Shown one piece after another: positions 43,525 to 52,699 of a stretch of 64,000 nucleotides of DNA. The stretch lies in assembly GCF_021390545.1 (NCBI RefSeq), contig NZ_JAJUWR010000006.1:170773-234772 (forward strand), written 5' to 3'. The position numbers were made by a program, and so were the translations under genes. Position 1 is the stretch's first letter. Every line of letters begins with the position of its first letter. Under the pieces are notes generated by a model. It searched no databases. It had not been told where the DNA came from and saw only the letters and a program-made list of their open reading frames with translations. This DNA comes from Algoriphagus sp. AGSA1 (GTDB lineage: Bacteria; Bacteroidota; Bacteroidia; Cytophagales; Cyclobacteriaceae).

Positions 43525-46500
43525 ATGCTTTACGAGTTTTTCATATTCGAATTTAAGTACCGATTGAAGCGGCCGGAGACGTATTTCTTTTTCCTACTTC
43601 TGCTTTTGTTCTCTGTAGCAGGCACTGAATTCATTTTTCAGGGGATTGATTTAGGATTGGTGAAGAAGAATTCTCCCCTGGTAATTGCTAAAACCATGGG
43701 AGCCATTACCGGCCTGTTTATGATCATTGCTTCGATGATTATGGGTGTTCCTGTACTGCGGGATTTTCAATACGACGTTACGTCCCTTATTTATGTCAAT
43801 CCAATCTCCAAGAAGGATTATTTAGTAGGACGTTTCTTGGGATCCTTTGCCGTACTACTTTTTATTTTCAGTGGGATACTTTGGGGAATGATGATTGGAG
43901 AATTTATGCCCTGGAATGATCCAAACGAATTTTTGCCTTTTCAATACATGAATTACCTTCAACCCTTTTTGTGGGTTGTTTTACCCACCTTGTTTTTTGG
44001 CGCCTGTGTGTTTTTTGCGACTGGTGCCCTCAGCAAAAATCTGATGGTTGTATATACGCAAGGGGTAGTCATATTTGTTTTGTTCATGATTACCAAAGGT
44101 ATTACCAACGAGACGCTTCAAGCCTTGCTGGATCCTTTTTCCCTTACCACATTGACAAGAGCAAGCAAGGAGTGGACGGTTGCGGATAGAAATTCTATGC
44201 TTATTCCTGTGTCAGGTATTATGCTGCTCAACAAACTCTTCTGGATAGGGGTGGGTTGCTGGGTGTTGATGGGCGGCTACATCAGGTTCAAGCTGATGGT
44301 GGTAAATGAAAAGGCTTATTATAAAAAGCAGATACAAAAAGTCAAATCCTTGCCACACACATTTACCAAGAGGCTGCCTGCTATATCCCCTGACTTTCAT
44401 CTTTGTGCACAGATCAGACAGCTACTTCTCAACACTTGGTTTCATGGCGTTTCCATACTCAAGCTTAAATCCTTTTGGGCAATTATCCTGTGCTGTTTCA
44501 TCATTATTCTTGTCAATTCTGTCAGCCTGGGCACCTCCTATGGCGTGGATAGTTATCCAACCACATATCTTATTATCGAAGAATTGCGGGAGATGTCCAT
44601 TTACTTTTTCATGATCATGCTGGTTTTTTATTCCGGTGAAATAATGTGGAAGGAACAGGACGTAAAACTTGACCTCATTCATGATGCCACTCCTGTTTCA
44701 AGTATGGTAAATGTTGGTAGCAGGTTCCTTGCATTACTGCTCATCTATGCCCTTGTCATGCTTTCACTCATTGCAGCTGGAATGCTGTTTCAGACATTAA
44801 ATGGCTACCATAACTACGAATTGGAGGTTTATTTCTTTGGGTTCTTTTTGGAGTTATTTCCATTTCTGGCCTTGTATACTTTTGCGGCGATGTTTTTTCA
44901 GGCGCTTACCGGAAATAAGTTTATGGGCATGCTCGCCACCATCGCGTTCGCTATCATCAATGTAGCCATTGGCGTTTTCGGTTTGGAACATGCCTTACTC
45001 AACTTTGGTGGACATGCGCTGGCCACCTACTCGGATATGAATGGTTATGGCCACTTTCTGCCTGCCTATCTCTGGGTGAAACTCTATTGGGTCTTGTTTG
45101 GAGTGCTGCTCTTGATCTTCGCCGGTATGTTGATGGTCAAGGGCAACGAAACGGGCCTAAGAAAACGATGGATAAGTGGACTCAAGCAAATAGGGAAACC
45201 TCTCGCAGTTTTTGGTTTAGTTTGCTTCATGCTCTTCCTCATTATTGGAGGCTATATTTTTTACAATACCAATGTGCTGAATGAATTCTGGACTAAAGGT
45301 GAACAATCCAGTTTTAGAGCGGAATACGAAAAGACGCTGAAGCAGTTTGAATATATTCCACAGCCCAAAATAATAGATGTGAAACTGAATATTGATCTAT
45401 TCCCATCCAAAAGAGCCTATGAAGTAGCAGGATATTATGTTGTCACCAATACATCGCAAGAACCCATTCGTGAAGTCCATGTTCAAAAGTTAATTGAGTC
45501 AAATGTCGAACTAACGGATGTGACCTTTGATTGCAGCATGAAGGTAAACAACACGTATTCTGACTATCATTATACCATCTACGAATTAAGCGAATCTCTA
45601 GCGCCCGGTGATACACTGAGAATGAATTTCAGACAAACCTTATATCCAAAGGGGTTTGAAGCAGATAATTCCGTTTCGGATGTGGTATATAACGGAACCT
45701 TCTTCGACAATACTGAACTGCCGGGTTTTGGTTATCAGAAAAAATATGAACTGCAGGATGAGGATGATCGAACCAATTTTGGGCTGCCTCCAAGATTCCA
45801 TAAAGCCAAGCGCAATGACGTGAGAGAATTGGTAAATGCCCGCAGTGGAAGTGATTCAGATGGTACCACATTAGAAGTAATAATCAGTACAGAAGTGCCA
45901 CAAACAGCACTTACCTCCGGTGATTTAGTGGCAAAATGGAATAAGGAGGATCGCAATTATTTTCACTACAAAACTAATCAGCCAATCATCCACTTTTATC
46001 CCTTTGTATCAGCTCACTATGAGGTAATGAGAGATACCACTATTCCATCTGGCAATACTGTGGAGGAAGTTGTGGATTTGGAGATTTATTACCATAAAGG
46101 TCATGAATACAACCTCTCACGAATGATGGAATCGATGAAAATGTCGTTGGATTATTACAGTACCCATTTCAGTCCGTACCAATACAGACAACTTCGAATC
46201 GTGGAGTTTCCAAGGTACCGAACTTTCGCCCAATCGCTACCTGGCATCATTCCTTTTTCGGAGGCCATCGGTTTTATTTTGGACATTGATGATGAAAAAG
46301 ATGTGGACATGGCTTTTTATGTTACGGCGCATGAAGTGGCTCACCAATGGTGGGGCTTACAACTCGAAGCAGCTAACGTGCAGGGACAGAACATGATTTT
46401 GGAAACCCTGGCACAGTATTCTGCCATGATGGTGTTCAGAGAAAAATACAGTGATGAGAAAGTTCAACAATTTCTGAGGCTCCAATGGGATGACTATACA

Positions 46501-46812
46501 GAAGCTAACTTAAAGTTCAATAAAGAGGAACTGCCTTTGGCCTTGGTTGAAAATGAGGAACATATTTATTACAATAAGGGAGCACTGGCTATGTACGAAT
46601 TCCAGAAGCAGATAGGGGAAGAAAATGTGAACCTTGCTTTACGGGATTTTCTGAATGATTGGCATTCACTCGATAATCCCAAAAAGCCAAGTCGCTACGC
46701 AACCACCTTAGATTTAATTCAATATTTTCGAGAAGTGACTCCGGATTCTAAGCAACATGTTATTACAGATTTGTTTGAACAGGTTAATACTATAGGGCAG
46801 GAGCCGAGTTGA
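43525..46812 (+). CDS. ABC-2-type permease fused to an M1-family metallopeptidase domain
   Basis: A 1095-residue protein. Residues 1-620 hold about twelve hydrophobic segments in two ABC-2-like halves (LLFSVAGTEFIFQGIDLGLV, IILCCFIIILVNSVSLGTSY, VFGLVCFMLFLIIGGYIFYN). Residues 640-1090 form an M1 aminopeptidase-like domain on the periplasmic side with HEVAHQWWGLQ (H936, E937, H940) and the third ligand E960 in ILETLAQY. The X19 spacing between the histidine and this Glu is one longer than in classical M1 enzymes and is shared by this Bacteroidota fusion family. It may export and trim a peptide. Confidence 0.88.
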   Translation: MLYEFFIFEFKYRLKRPETYFFFLLLLLFSVAGTEFIFQGIDLGLVKKNSPLVIAKTMGAITGLFMIIASMIMGVPVLRDFQYDVTSLIYVNPISKKDYLVGRFLGSFAVLLFIFSGILWGMMIGEFMPWNDPNEFLPFQYMNYLQPFLWVVLPTLFFGACVFFATGALSKNLMVVYTQGVVIFVLFMITKGITNETLQALLDPFSLTTLTRASKEWTVADRNSMLIPVSGIMLLNKLFWIGVGCWVLMGGYIRFKLMVVNEKAYYKKQIQKVKSLPHTFTKRLPAISPDFHLCAQIRQLLLNTWFHGVSILKLKSFWAIILCCFIIILVNSVSLGTSYGVDSYPTTYLIIEELREMSIYFFMIMLVFYSGEIMWKEQDVKLDLIHDATPVSSMVNVGSRFLALLLIYALVMLSLIAAGMLFQTLNGYHNYELEVYFFGFFLELFPFLALYTFAAMFFQALTGNKFMGMLATIAFAIINVAIGVFGLEHALLNFGGHALATYSDMNGYGHFLPAYLWVKLYWVLFGVLLLIFAGMLMVKGNETGLRKRWISGLKQIGKPLAVFGLVCFMLFLIIGGYIFYNTNVLNEFWTKGEQSSFRAEYEKTLKQFEYIPQPKIIDVKLNIDLFPSKRAYEVAGYYVVTNTSQEPIREVHVQKLIESNVELTDVTFDCSMKVNNTYSDYHYTIYELSESLAPGDTLRMNFRQTLYPKGFEADNSVSDVVYNGTFFDNTELPGFGYQKKYELQDEDDRTNFGLPPRFHKAKRNDVRELVNARSGSDSDGTTLEVIISTEVPQTALTSGDLVAKWNKEDRNYFHYKTNQPIIHFYPFVSAHYEVMRDTTIPSGNTVEEVVDLEIYYHKGHEYNLSRMMESMKMSLDYYSTHFSPYQYRQLRIVEFPRYRTFAQSLPGIIPFSEAIGFILDIDDEKDVDMAFYVTAHEVAHQWWGLQLEAANVQGQNMILETLAQYSAMMVFREKYSDEKVQQFLRLQWDDYTEANLKFNKEELPLALVENEEHIYYNKGALAMYEFQKQIGEENVNLALRDFLNDWHSLDNPKKPSRYATTLDLIQYFREVTPDSKQHVITDLFEQVNTIGQEPS

Positions 46813-46890
46813 GTAGAATTCTATTCACCACTTAAAGGGATGGATAAACTATAAACAAGAAAACTAACTAATTCTAAAAACTAGAGAACT

Positions 46891-47265
46891 ATGAAAGAAA
46901 TCAACCCCATCAACATATTGGAGAAATTCTCCATGTTTGAAAAGCTCTGGACTCCCCATATCATCGGGGAGCTCAATGGACAATATGTCAAGCTTTGTAA
47001 ACTCAAAAACGACTTTGTCTGGCACAGTCACGATAATGAAGACGAACTTTTTATGGTGTTTAAAGGAACCCTTCTGATGGACTTTAGGGATGGCCGGACC
47101 GTTGAAGTCAAGGAGGGAGAAATTCTAATTGTCCCAAAAGGCGTGGAACACCGTCCACATACGAATGGAGAAATCGTTTTGAATCTGCTCTTTGAGCCTA
47201 AAGCCACACTGCACACGGGCAATGTAGAAGATGAGATGACAGTCAAAGAATTGGGTTGGATTTAA
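46891..47265 (+). CDS. cupin-domain protein
   Basis: A 124-residue single-domain cupin with the metal-binding pattern WHSHDNEDELFMVFKG (His, His, Glu) and a later His in VPKGVEHRPHTNGE, the two conserved cupin motifs. It resembles the cupin half of mannose-6-phosphate-isomerase-like proteins and is of unknown catalytic role. It starts 78 nt after the ABC/M1 fusion, same strand, perhaps in the same unit. A coordination site for a divalent metal looks intact. Confidence 0.88.
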   Translation: MKEINPINILEKFSMFEKLWTPHIIGELNGQYVKLCKLKNDFVWHSHDNEDELFMVFKGTLLMDFRDGRTVEVKEGEILIVPKGVEHRPHTNGEIVLNLLFEPKATLHTGNVEDEMTVKELGWI

Positions 47266-47428
47266 GCGAGTGACAAAATCAATAAATGCATAGCTCTTAG
47301 ATCAAAATCCTGCAGATTGGTATTCACTTCGGTACAGCTTTACTCATTATCAAGTTGAAAGTACTTCCAGTAGAGCAATGGATCTTTTGTCTACCGAGTT
47401 ATTGGTGTTTCTGATTTAGGGATACCTG

Positions 47429-47497
47429 ATGTTCTTTTTAGCCGATGCTTTTAAAGAAGGGATTACGCTACAGGAGGAAAACGATCTAATAAGTTAA
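47429..47497 (+). pseudogene. C-terminal remnant of a DUF2975-type membrane protein
   Basis: A piece MFFLADAFKEGITLQEEND-LIS with stop at 47495-47497. This ending (A-D-x-F-K-E-G-x-x-L-Q-E-E-N-D-L) is the usual C-terminus of DUF2975 proteins, which normally have four TM segments. No intact upstream part is readable between 47266 and 47428, so the gene is decayed. It lies 3 nt before a YozG-like HTH frame, the usual partner. Confidence 0.4.
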
Positions 47498-47499
47498 TT

Positions 47500-47708
47500 A
47501 TGCCAATCATAATCAACTTAGATGTGATGTGCTTGCAAGGAGAAAAATGCAATCGAAGGAATTATGTGAGATTCTTGGAATCACCCCTGCAAACCTTTCG
47601 ATTTTAAAAACCGGAAAAGCCAAAGCTATTCGTTTTACCACTCTTGAGGCTATTTGTGAGGCATTGGAATGTCAACCTGGTGATATTATAGAATATAAGA
47701 AAGACTAA
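47500..47708 (+). pseudogene. YozG-like Xre-family HTH regulator, frameshifted
   Basis: The start reads MPIIINLDVM and should continue LARRKMQSKEL, but a 2-nt TG duplication near 47530 shifts the frame. The rest is intact in the new frame from 47547: QSKELCEILGITPANLSILK and TTLEAICEALECQPGDIIEY, to a stop at 47706-47708. This is the short Xre-like HTH that partners DUF2975 proteins. Reinitiation at 47547 could yield a 53-residue protein lacking the first helix; more likely a pseudogene. A hairpin overlaps its stop. Confidence 0.7.
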
Positions 47709-47741
47709 ATCACTAGGGACTTGAAATCCATAGTGATTTAG
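47705..47741. terminator. hairpin at the end of the YozG-like frame
   Basis: A perfect 11-bp stem: CTAAATCACTA (47705-47715) with TAGTGATTTAG (47731-47741), loop 15 nt. It overlaps the HTH stop codon. The T-rich tail is weak, so terminator function is probable rather than certain. Confidence 0.5.
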
Positions 47742-47851
47742 TTCTAAGGCATAAAATCGCTTTATTTTTCCTTTCGTAGTAAGTTTTAGGGCGTATGTTA
47801 TCTTGGCCGATCCCACGACAGGGTTCCAATCGGAGACATTTATTTTTCTCT

Positions 47852-48172
47852 TTAATGAGATTCCTTGATGAACTTTAGCTCATTGGCCTTTTCTTTGAAA
47901 AACATCTCCATCCTATCCCTAAATTCTTTAGGAGTAATGTACAAATTGGCGGTTTCCAGATCGCTCGACTCAAATTCGAGAAGCCATTCCCTTAGCCCAT
48001 CTCTTTTGTCAATTAGCACATCAAAGGCAATTCTTTCAAAGTATTGAGTTAGTTCGACCTGATACTGCAGCATCTCATTCCAAACATCTTGCTGATCTTC
48101 AAAAACAGGACCTTGTAGAAGCTTCACTGCTGACTTGGCGTATGGAGCAATATTTCGGCTTTGGTGTTCCAT
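47852..48172 (-). pseudogene. JetB/MksE (DUF4194) remnant of a Wadjet-type system
   Basis: 106 residues against about 200 in the family. The start IAPYAKSAVKLLQGPVFEDQ and then EMLQYQVELTQYFERIAFDV with DKRDG match DUF4194 (JetB, the kleisin-associated subunit of the SMC-like Wadjet complex). The sequence then jumps from DKRDG straight to LREWLLEFESSDLE, losing about 40 residues, and stops at KFIKESH before the C-terminal third. So there is an internal deletion and truncation. It lies 3 nt after the JetA remnant, in the canonical jetA-jetB order. Downstream jetC and jetD are absent. Confidence 0.75.
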
Positions 48173-48175
48173 TGG

Positions 48176-48610
48176 CTATCTGGTGAAAATGATTTGCGGC
48201 AAGTCAAGGTATTTTCTTTCCGTTAAATTGAACAGAATGCTTTCCCGTATCTTCTCATTGATAAAAAATTTGTTGTTGGAATTTACAAGGGTGACGTAAG
48301 CCAAGAGTTCTGCCAAGCCTTTATTAAGCCCTTTTTCTTTCACTACTTCCTGAAGTGAAACCTGCGATCTTGACTGCAGTAGATGGTGTATATTGGCCAA
48401 TAATTGCTGCTTGTCTATTAAGTCGGCATTGTAAATTTTTGACAGATCTTCCAAGTCTTCCAGTTCAAGTTTAGCCTGTTCTGCCTTCGCAATAAAAGAA
48501 TTGTTTTCTGGCCTCTCCCCAAGCTTACGCTCCAAGGGGAGATAAATTTCAGGGTTTCCCTGTATGTCGAGATAATACTCTTTTTTTGCATAATATTCCA
48601 GACCGTCCAA
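48176..48610 (-). pseudogene. JetA/MksF (DUF3375) C-terminal remnant
   Basis: The 144-residue frame (opening at a TTG) matches only the last third of JetA/MksF (about 480 residues): VEKLFERKLG-like lead, then LANIHHLLQSRSQVSLQEVV, LNKGLAELLAYVTLV and the family ending LPQIIFTR. The N-terminal winged-helix and coiled-coil parts needed for kleisin function are missing, so the protein cannot build a Wadjet complex. Coding can be traced a little further (to about 48640) before stops. Followed by the JetB remnant. Confidence 0.78.
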
Positions 48611-48957
48611 ACCGGGAAATTTTAAAACCTTTACTGTACTTCGATTTACAGGAGCTGAACCTCAATTAAGGAAAAATAAGGAATTATTGGTGAACCAAGG
48701 CAATAGAAGGTACCGCATAGAAAAAATAGTGCCCATTAAAATACCTTGTCCGGTAAATGAAAAGTTTCAGGAAGGGCCGCCCCCTCAATGGTATCATTTT
48801 TTTCCTTTATTGCATAAGTCTTTTAGTTACTGAAATCGAAGATTTCGGGAATAAAGTGATTCGGGAAAGGATGGGAACCAACCCTAAAATTCACTTACAC
48901 ACTTTGCGGGATAGTTTGGGTGATTTATCTCAATATTAAAGTTATACTCACTATCTA
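48611..48957. other. 347-nt stretch of decayed sequence
   Basis: No real gene. A plus-strand 60-codon frame (48757-48939) ends in TLRDSLGDLSQY but I cannot place it; it may be a piece of a mobile element or of the lost part of the jet locus. Confidence 0.4.
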
Positions 48958-50799
48958 TTATGGATTGAATTCCAACCACTCCACTTTTCCATCCATTGTT
49001 GCAACCACAAGAGAGTTTTCATCTACAGGATTCACGGTGTTCGCCATCGAATTATCTATTTTATGTGCCCAGTTTATTATTTGGGAGCGCGGATCAATGC
49101 TGTAAACTGTGCTGTTTTTTGTGCCAAAATATACATTACCATTTTTTTCTATTAACATGGAGGGAACATGTTCATAGCCAAAACCCACGTCCATTTTCCA
49201 AGCAACTGATGATTTTATCCTAGATGTGGGGTAAGCCACTATTTCGTCATTCATTGTTTTGCCATAGATCCACTTTTTATCCTCAGAAATACCAATTGAT
49301 TCACGGACAGTTGCCTCATTGCTTCGCCATAATTCTTCTCCGCTAACAATATCCAAAGCAGTGAGATATCGATCTGGAGCGACGATATATACGACTCCAT
49401 TGGCTGTGACGGGAATGCACATGGCCGGGGAATACATTCGGTTTGGGGAGCCGTTATTCCAAGTCCATTTCAATTGACCTGTTAGTTGATCAAGTGCGTA
49501 CAGATTCTTGTCCCAAGCACCAAAAATAACCAGGCCTTCCGATAACAAGGGTTTACTTACTACTGGGCCTTGAATCCCTTTAAACTCCCATACGACCTTG
49601 CCGCTTGTTGCGGATAGTGCTCTGAATCTACCATCGCTTCCGCCTATATATACAATATTTCCTTTGAGGATAGGTGATCCCAACACTGCTGTCTCTGTGG
49701 GTGTTTTCCACTTCAATATTCCGTTTTCTTGGTTCAACGCATAAATATTGCCATCACCCGATCCAAAAATCACCAGGTCTTCATAGGCAATAGGAGAGGA
49801 AAAGATTCCTCCAGAAGTCTGGTAAGACCAGATTGGCTGACCACTTTCACTTTCTAATGCTTCAAATTTGCCTAGGCTATTTCCAAAAAAGACCTTTCCA
49901 TCTTTTACTAATGGAGTGGAAACAATATTGGCGGAAGAATGGTAACTCCACTTTTTGGACACTTGAGGGTAATCTAGATTAATATCGAAGTTAGGCCTTG
50001 CGTAAACCTTCGATTCTGAATAGTTTCTATCTCCTAAGGCTATTTCTCTCCAAGGTTCTTGCGTTTTTACCCCAGGTGTTCTTTCAGAAAAAAGTGCGGA
50101 ATTAGCTGTGATTTCAACAATCGTATAACCACCAATTTCATCTTTCGCCCGCAGATTGGATCTACCCATGGTTCCCGGGATTCCTTCAAAATCATAGATT
50201 TTATTGGTATGCCCATGACCGCATATGGAAAATTGTGTATTGCGCTTCTTCAATCTGTCTGTCATTTCAAACCAGTTGTCAAGGCTATTGTCAAGTGGAT
50301 AGTGGTTGGCATTAATGATTGGCTGAGATGCTGGAGTCGCGTTCAATACGGAATCCAGCCAAACGACAGCATCCCGCGGGATATGTCCATCAGACATTCG
50401 TACATAAGGACCCGAGGCAGTTCCTATGAACTTAAATCCCTTATGCTCAAAGACAAATTTATCATAGCCAAAAATCTCAATGAAACTGACTCCTCCGGAT
50501 TCTGACCAGCCGGTATCGTGGTTGCCGGGTATTACATGGTACGGGATGTCAAGTCTATCCAATAATTTCTTAGCCTTTTTAATTTCTTCATTTGTACCCA
50601 TTTCAGTGATATCTCCAGTGACGATCACAAAATCCATGTCAGCAAGTGAATTGATATCTTTGACAGTTCTTATCAAATCCTCTTCTGCTACTCCGTTGGG
50701 TGATCCTATGTGAGTGTCAGTGACAAAGGCGAATTTAAAATCCTGGGCAGAGGAGATGCCGAATTTTAGTAGGAAAAGGAGAAAGAGAATTTTTTTCAT
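48958..50799 (-). CDS. secreted metallophosphoesterase with PQQ-type beta-propeller
   Basis: 613 residues from the ATG at 50799 (an earlier in-frame ATG at 50811 adds MMLY). Signal peptide MKKILFLLFLLKFGISSAQD. The calcineurin-like phosphoesterase domain (about 20-255) has FVTDTHIG, GDITEMG, GNHD, NHYPLD and GHGHTN, all metal-binding motifs intact. The C-terminal half (about 280-610) is an eight-bladed PQQ-like propeller with repeated units such as GSGDGNIYALNQENGILKWK. Probably a periplasmic or surface phosphohydrolase. It follows SusD of the second locus on the same strand, behind a hairpin. Confidence 0.9.
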   Translation of the reverse strand: MKKILFLLFLLKFGISSAQDFKFAFVTDTHIGSPNGVAEEDLIRTVKDINSLADMDFVIVTGDITEMGTNEEIKKAKKLLDRLDIPYHVIPGNHDTGWSESGGVSFIEIFGYDKFVFEHKGFKFIGTASGPYVRMSDGHIPRDAVVWLDSVLNATPASQPIINANHYPLDNSLDNWFEMTDRLKKRNTQFSICGHGHTNKIYDFEGIPGTMGRSNLRAKDEIGGYTIVEITANSALFSERTPGVKTQEPWREIALGDRNYSESKVYARPNFDINLDYPQVSKKWSYHSSANIVSTPLVKDGKVFFGNSLGKFEALESESGQPIWSYQTSGGIFSSPIAYEDLVIFGSGDGNIYALNQENGILKWKTPTETAVLGSPILKGNIVYIGGSDGRFRALSATSGKVVWEFKGIQGPVVSKPLLSEGLVIFGAWDKNLYALDQLTGQLKWTWNNGSPNRMYSPAMCIPVTANGVVYIVAPDRYLTALDIVSGEELWRSNEATVRESIGISEDKKWIYGKTMNDEIVAYPTSRIKSSVAWKMDVGFGYEHVPSMLIEKNGNVYFGTKNSTVYSIDPRSQIINWAHKIDNSMANTVNPVDENSLVVATMDGKVEWLEFNP

Positions 50800-50835
50800 G
50801 TATAACATCAAAAGGATAATTTTTAACTAAATAAA

Positions 50836-50868
50836 ATGTCCTTCTTTCAATCATCGAAAGAAGGACAT
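50836..50868 (-). terminator. hairpin between susD and the metallophosphoesterase
   Basis: A perfect 13-bp stem ATGTCCTTCTTTC (50836-50848) with GAAAGAAGGACAT (50856-50868), followed on the minus strand by TTTTATTT. It probably terminates most susCD transcripts and lets some read into the phosphoesterase gene. Confidence 0.8.
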
Positions 50869-50889
50869 CTATAAATTTTTATAAATCAA

Positions 50890-52596
50890 TTACCACCCAG
50901 GGTTCTGTGTTAACGTGACCCCTTGTTGCTGATAAAGTGTAATTTGATCCAAGGGAACAGGATCCAAGTACACTTTAGGATCTTCAAACAATCGCTGCGA
51001 TACTGCCGCTGTAGCAGGGATGATATACCCTTCTTCTCCATCAGTCAGCGTAACGCTGCTTTGAAGTTCAGGATAATCAGCTCTTTTGATCCAAGCGCCG
51101 CGATTGATATCCGAATTGCCTTCTGTATCAGTGTATTCAAACTTTGCCCAGCGGGCTAGATCATCTGATCTGAAACCTTCCATCATCAATTCTATTCTTC
51201 TCTCACGTCGGATTTCCCAGATTATCGAAGGGATAGTTGGATCCCGTGCTGGGTCGTCATACACCATTCCGTTTACAGCCGCCCCAGTTCCTACCACTTC
51301 CAGATGCGGAATCATAATGCCTGGTCTATCTCTTAGCACATTTACAGACATATCAAGATCCGACTGCGTCAACGCAGCGCCACCCACGGTAGCCAGTTCA
51401 GCAGCAGCTTCTGCATAATTGATCAATACTTCACCATATCTCAAAACCGGAGAATCTGTATAATTTAGATTAGAGCTTCCCTCTGGTTGATCTTTGATTA
51501 CCTCATTGAGGAATTTATGTGTAGCATAGCCAGTGGTGCTGTAATTGGAAGCGATACCATTCAGCCTCAATTCATCGGAAACCAAGGTTTCATAAATTCT
51601 TGGATCCCTGTTTGCCATTACATTTTCTATTCCCTTATCCCCCTGATATAAAGGTGAAATACCAATAGGTAAGCCGTCTTCAGCCAGATAAGCTTCCACC
51701 GCATCTTTGGACACGCCTGTTTGCGGTTCCATATTGTTATATGAATTCAATGCGTGAGTTAAGATTCCAGGCTCGTAATGTCTGAATAGAATGACTTCAG
51801 GGTTTCCCGTCAAATTCAGTGAGTTAAATACTTCTCTGTAGTTACCTAAAGTAAAACCGCCTGTGTTGATGAGCTCAGCAGCGGCATTTTTTGAAGCTTC
51901 TAAGTATTCTTTCGCTTTTTCACTGTTGCTGTTATGGTATTTCTGCCAAGTGCCCTCAAATAGAAATACCCTGGACATCAACGCAAGAACTACTGCTCTA
52001 TTCACTGTCTGTCCTTCGTTTCCGTCGTATATACGTACGTTTTCTGCGGCAAATTCAAAGTCTTCCAAAACCCTGTCCATTACAAACTCCCTAGTATCCC
52101 TAGGCTTGTAGAGTATTTCTGGATCTGATTCGCTCAGTTCCTCATCGTACCATGGAACATCGCCAAATTGCTTTACCAAATCAAAGTATTCCAAGCCACG
52201 GAAGAAGCGTGCTACTCCTGACCAATGCTGAATAGCTTCCTCATCCATTGGAACAGTCTGGACCCTGTTCAGAAATATATTTGCTTTTCTCACGTAACTG
52301 AAATTCCAATAAACATTTGTGGCCGCTGTAGGGACGGTTCTTCGGAATTGATTTGGACTAGCCGGAGCGAAGTCATCATTCAGGGTTTGCCCAGAGAAGA
52401 ATTTTCCCCAAGTATATCCTGAGCCATAACCACTGAAATAAGCGGTATAAAATCCCCATGAAAAATTTCGGACATTGCTTTCAGTAGTCCAATAAGTCTC
52501 ATCGGTAAGACTATCCAAGGGTGGTTTTTCTAGAAAATCGTCGCATGCAGAAATTGCAAGGAAGCTGAGAGCGAGTGCTATTATTCTTAGTTTCAT
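50890..52596 (-). CDS. SusD/RagB-family surface nutrient-binding lipoprotein (second locus)
   Basis: 568 residues from the ATG at 52596 (MKLRIIALALSFLAISAC, lipobox Cys at about 18). The upstream in-frame ATG at 52638 lies inside the small repeat element. Features: FLEKPPLDSLTDETYWTTES at the start, ARFFRGLEYFDLVKQFGDVP in the TPR region and RRERRIELMMEGFRSDDLAR near the C-terminus. It binds the ligand imported by the SusC encoded just upstream. The small MKSSM frame ends 4 nt before its start. A hairpin follows its stop. Confidence 0.95.
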   Translation of the reverse strand: MKLRIIALALSFLAISACDDFLEKPPLDSLTDETYWTTESNVRNFSWGFYTAYFSGYGSGYTWGKFFSGQTLNDDFAPASPNQFRRTVPTAATNVYWNFSYVRKANIFLNRVQTVPMDEEAIQHWSGVARFFRGLEYFDLVKQFGDVPWYDEELSESDPEILYKPRDTREFVMDRVLEDFEFAAENVRIYDGNEGQTVNRAVVLALMSRVFLFEGTWQKYHNSNSEKAKEYLEASKNAAAELINTGGFTLGNYREVFNSLNLTGNPEVILFRHYEPGILTHALNSYNNMEPQTGVSKDAVEAYLAEDGLPIGISPLYQGDKGIENVMANRDPRIYETLVSDELRLNGIASNYSTTGYATHKFLNEVIKDQPEGSSNLNYTDSPVLRYGEVLINYAEAAAELATVGGAALTQSDLDMSVNVLRDRPGIMIPHLEVVGTGAAVNGMVYDDPARDPTIPSIIWEIRRERRIELMMEGFRSDDLARWAKFEYTDTEGNSDINRGAWIKRADYPELQSSVTLTDGEEGYIIPATAAVSQRLFEDPKVYLDPVPLDQITLYQQQGVTLTQNPGW

Positions 52597-52600
52597 GTGA

Positions 52601-52687
52601 TTATAATTGTTTTTTAGCGGACACATGGAATCTCGCATGGCTGATAATCATCTGGCTGCGTAACGCTTTAGTCATGCTCGATTTCAT
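52601..52687 (-). repeat. MKSSM element, copy 3 (28-codon frame), between susC and susD
   Basis: Frame MKSSMTKALRSQMIISHA, then RFHVSAKKQL and stop at 52601-52603, 4 nt (TCAC) before the susD ATG. It starts 12 nt after the susC stop. The left end ATGAAATCGAGCATG (52687-52673) and right end CATGCGAGATTCCATGTG (around 52639-52622) are inverted repeats pairing at 14 of 17 positions. Confidence 0.8.
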
Positions 52688-52699
52688 CGTGCTATCAAT

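Noticed and set aside
47604..47816. Minus-strand 70-codon frame
   Set aside because: It lies over the well-conserved YozG-like HTH coding on the plus strand and has no protein character.
48757..48939. Plus-strand 60-codon frame, possible mobile-element piece
   Set aside because: No recognisable transposase motif or terminal inverted repeat; left as unassigned decayed sequence.
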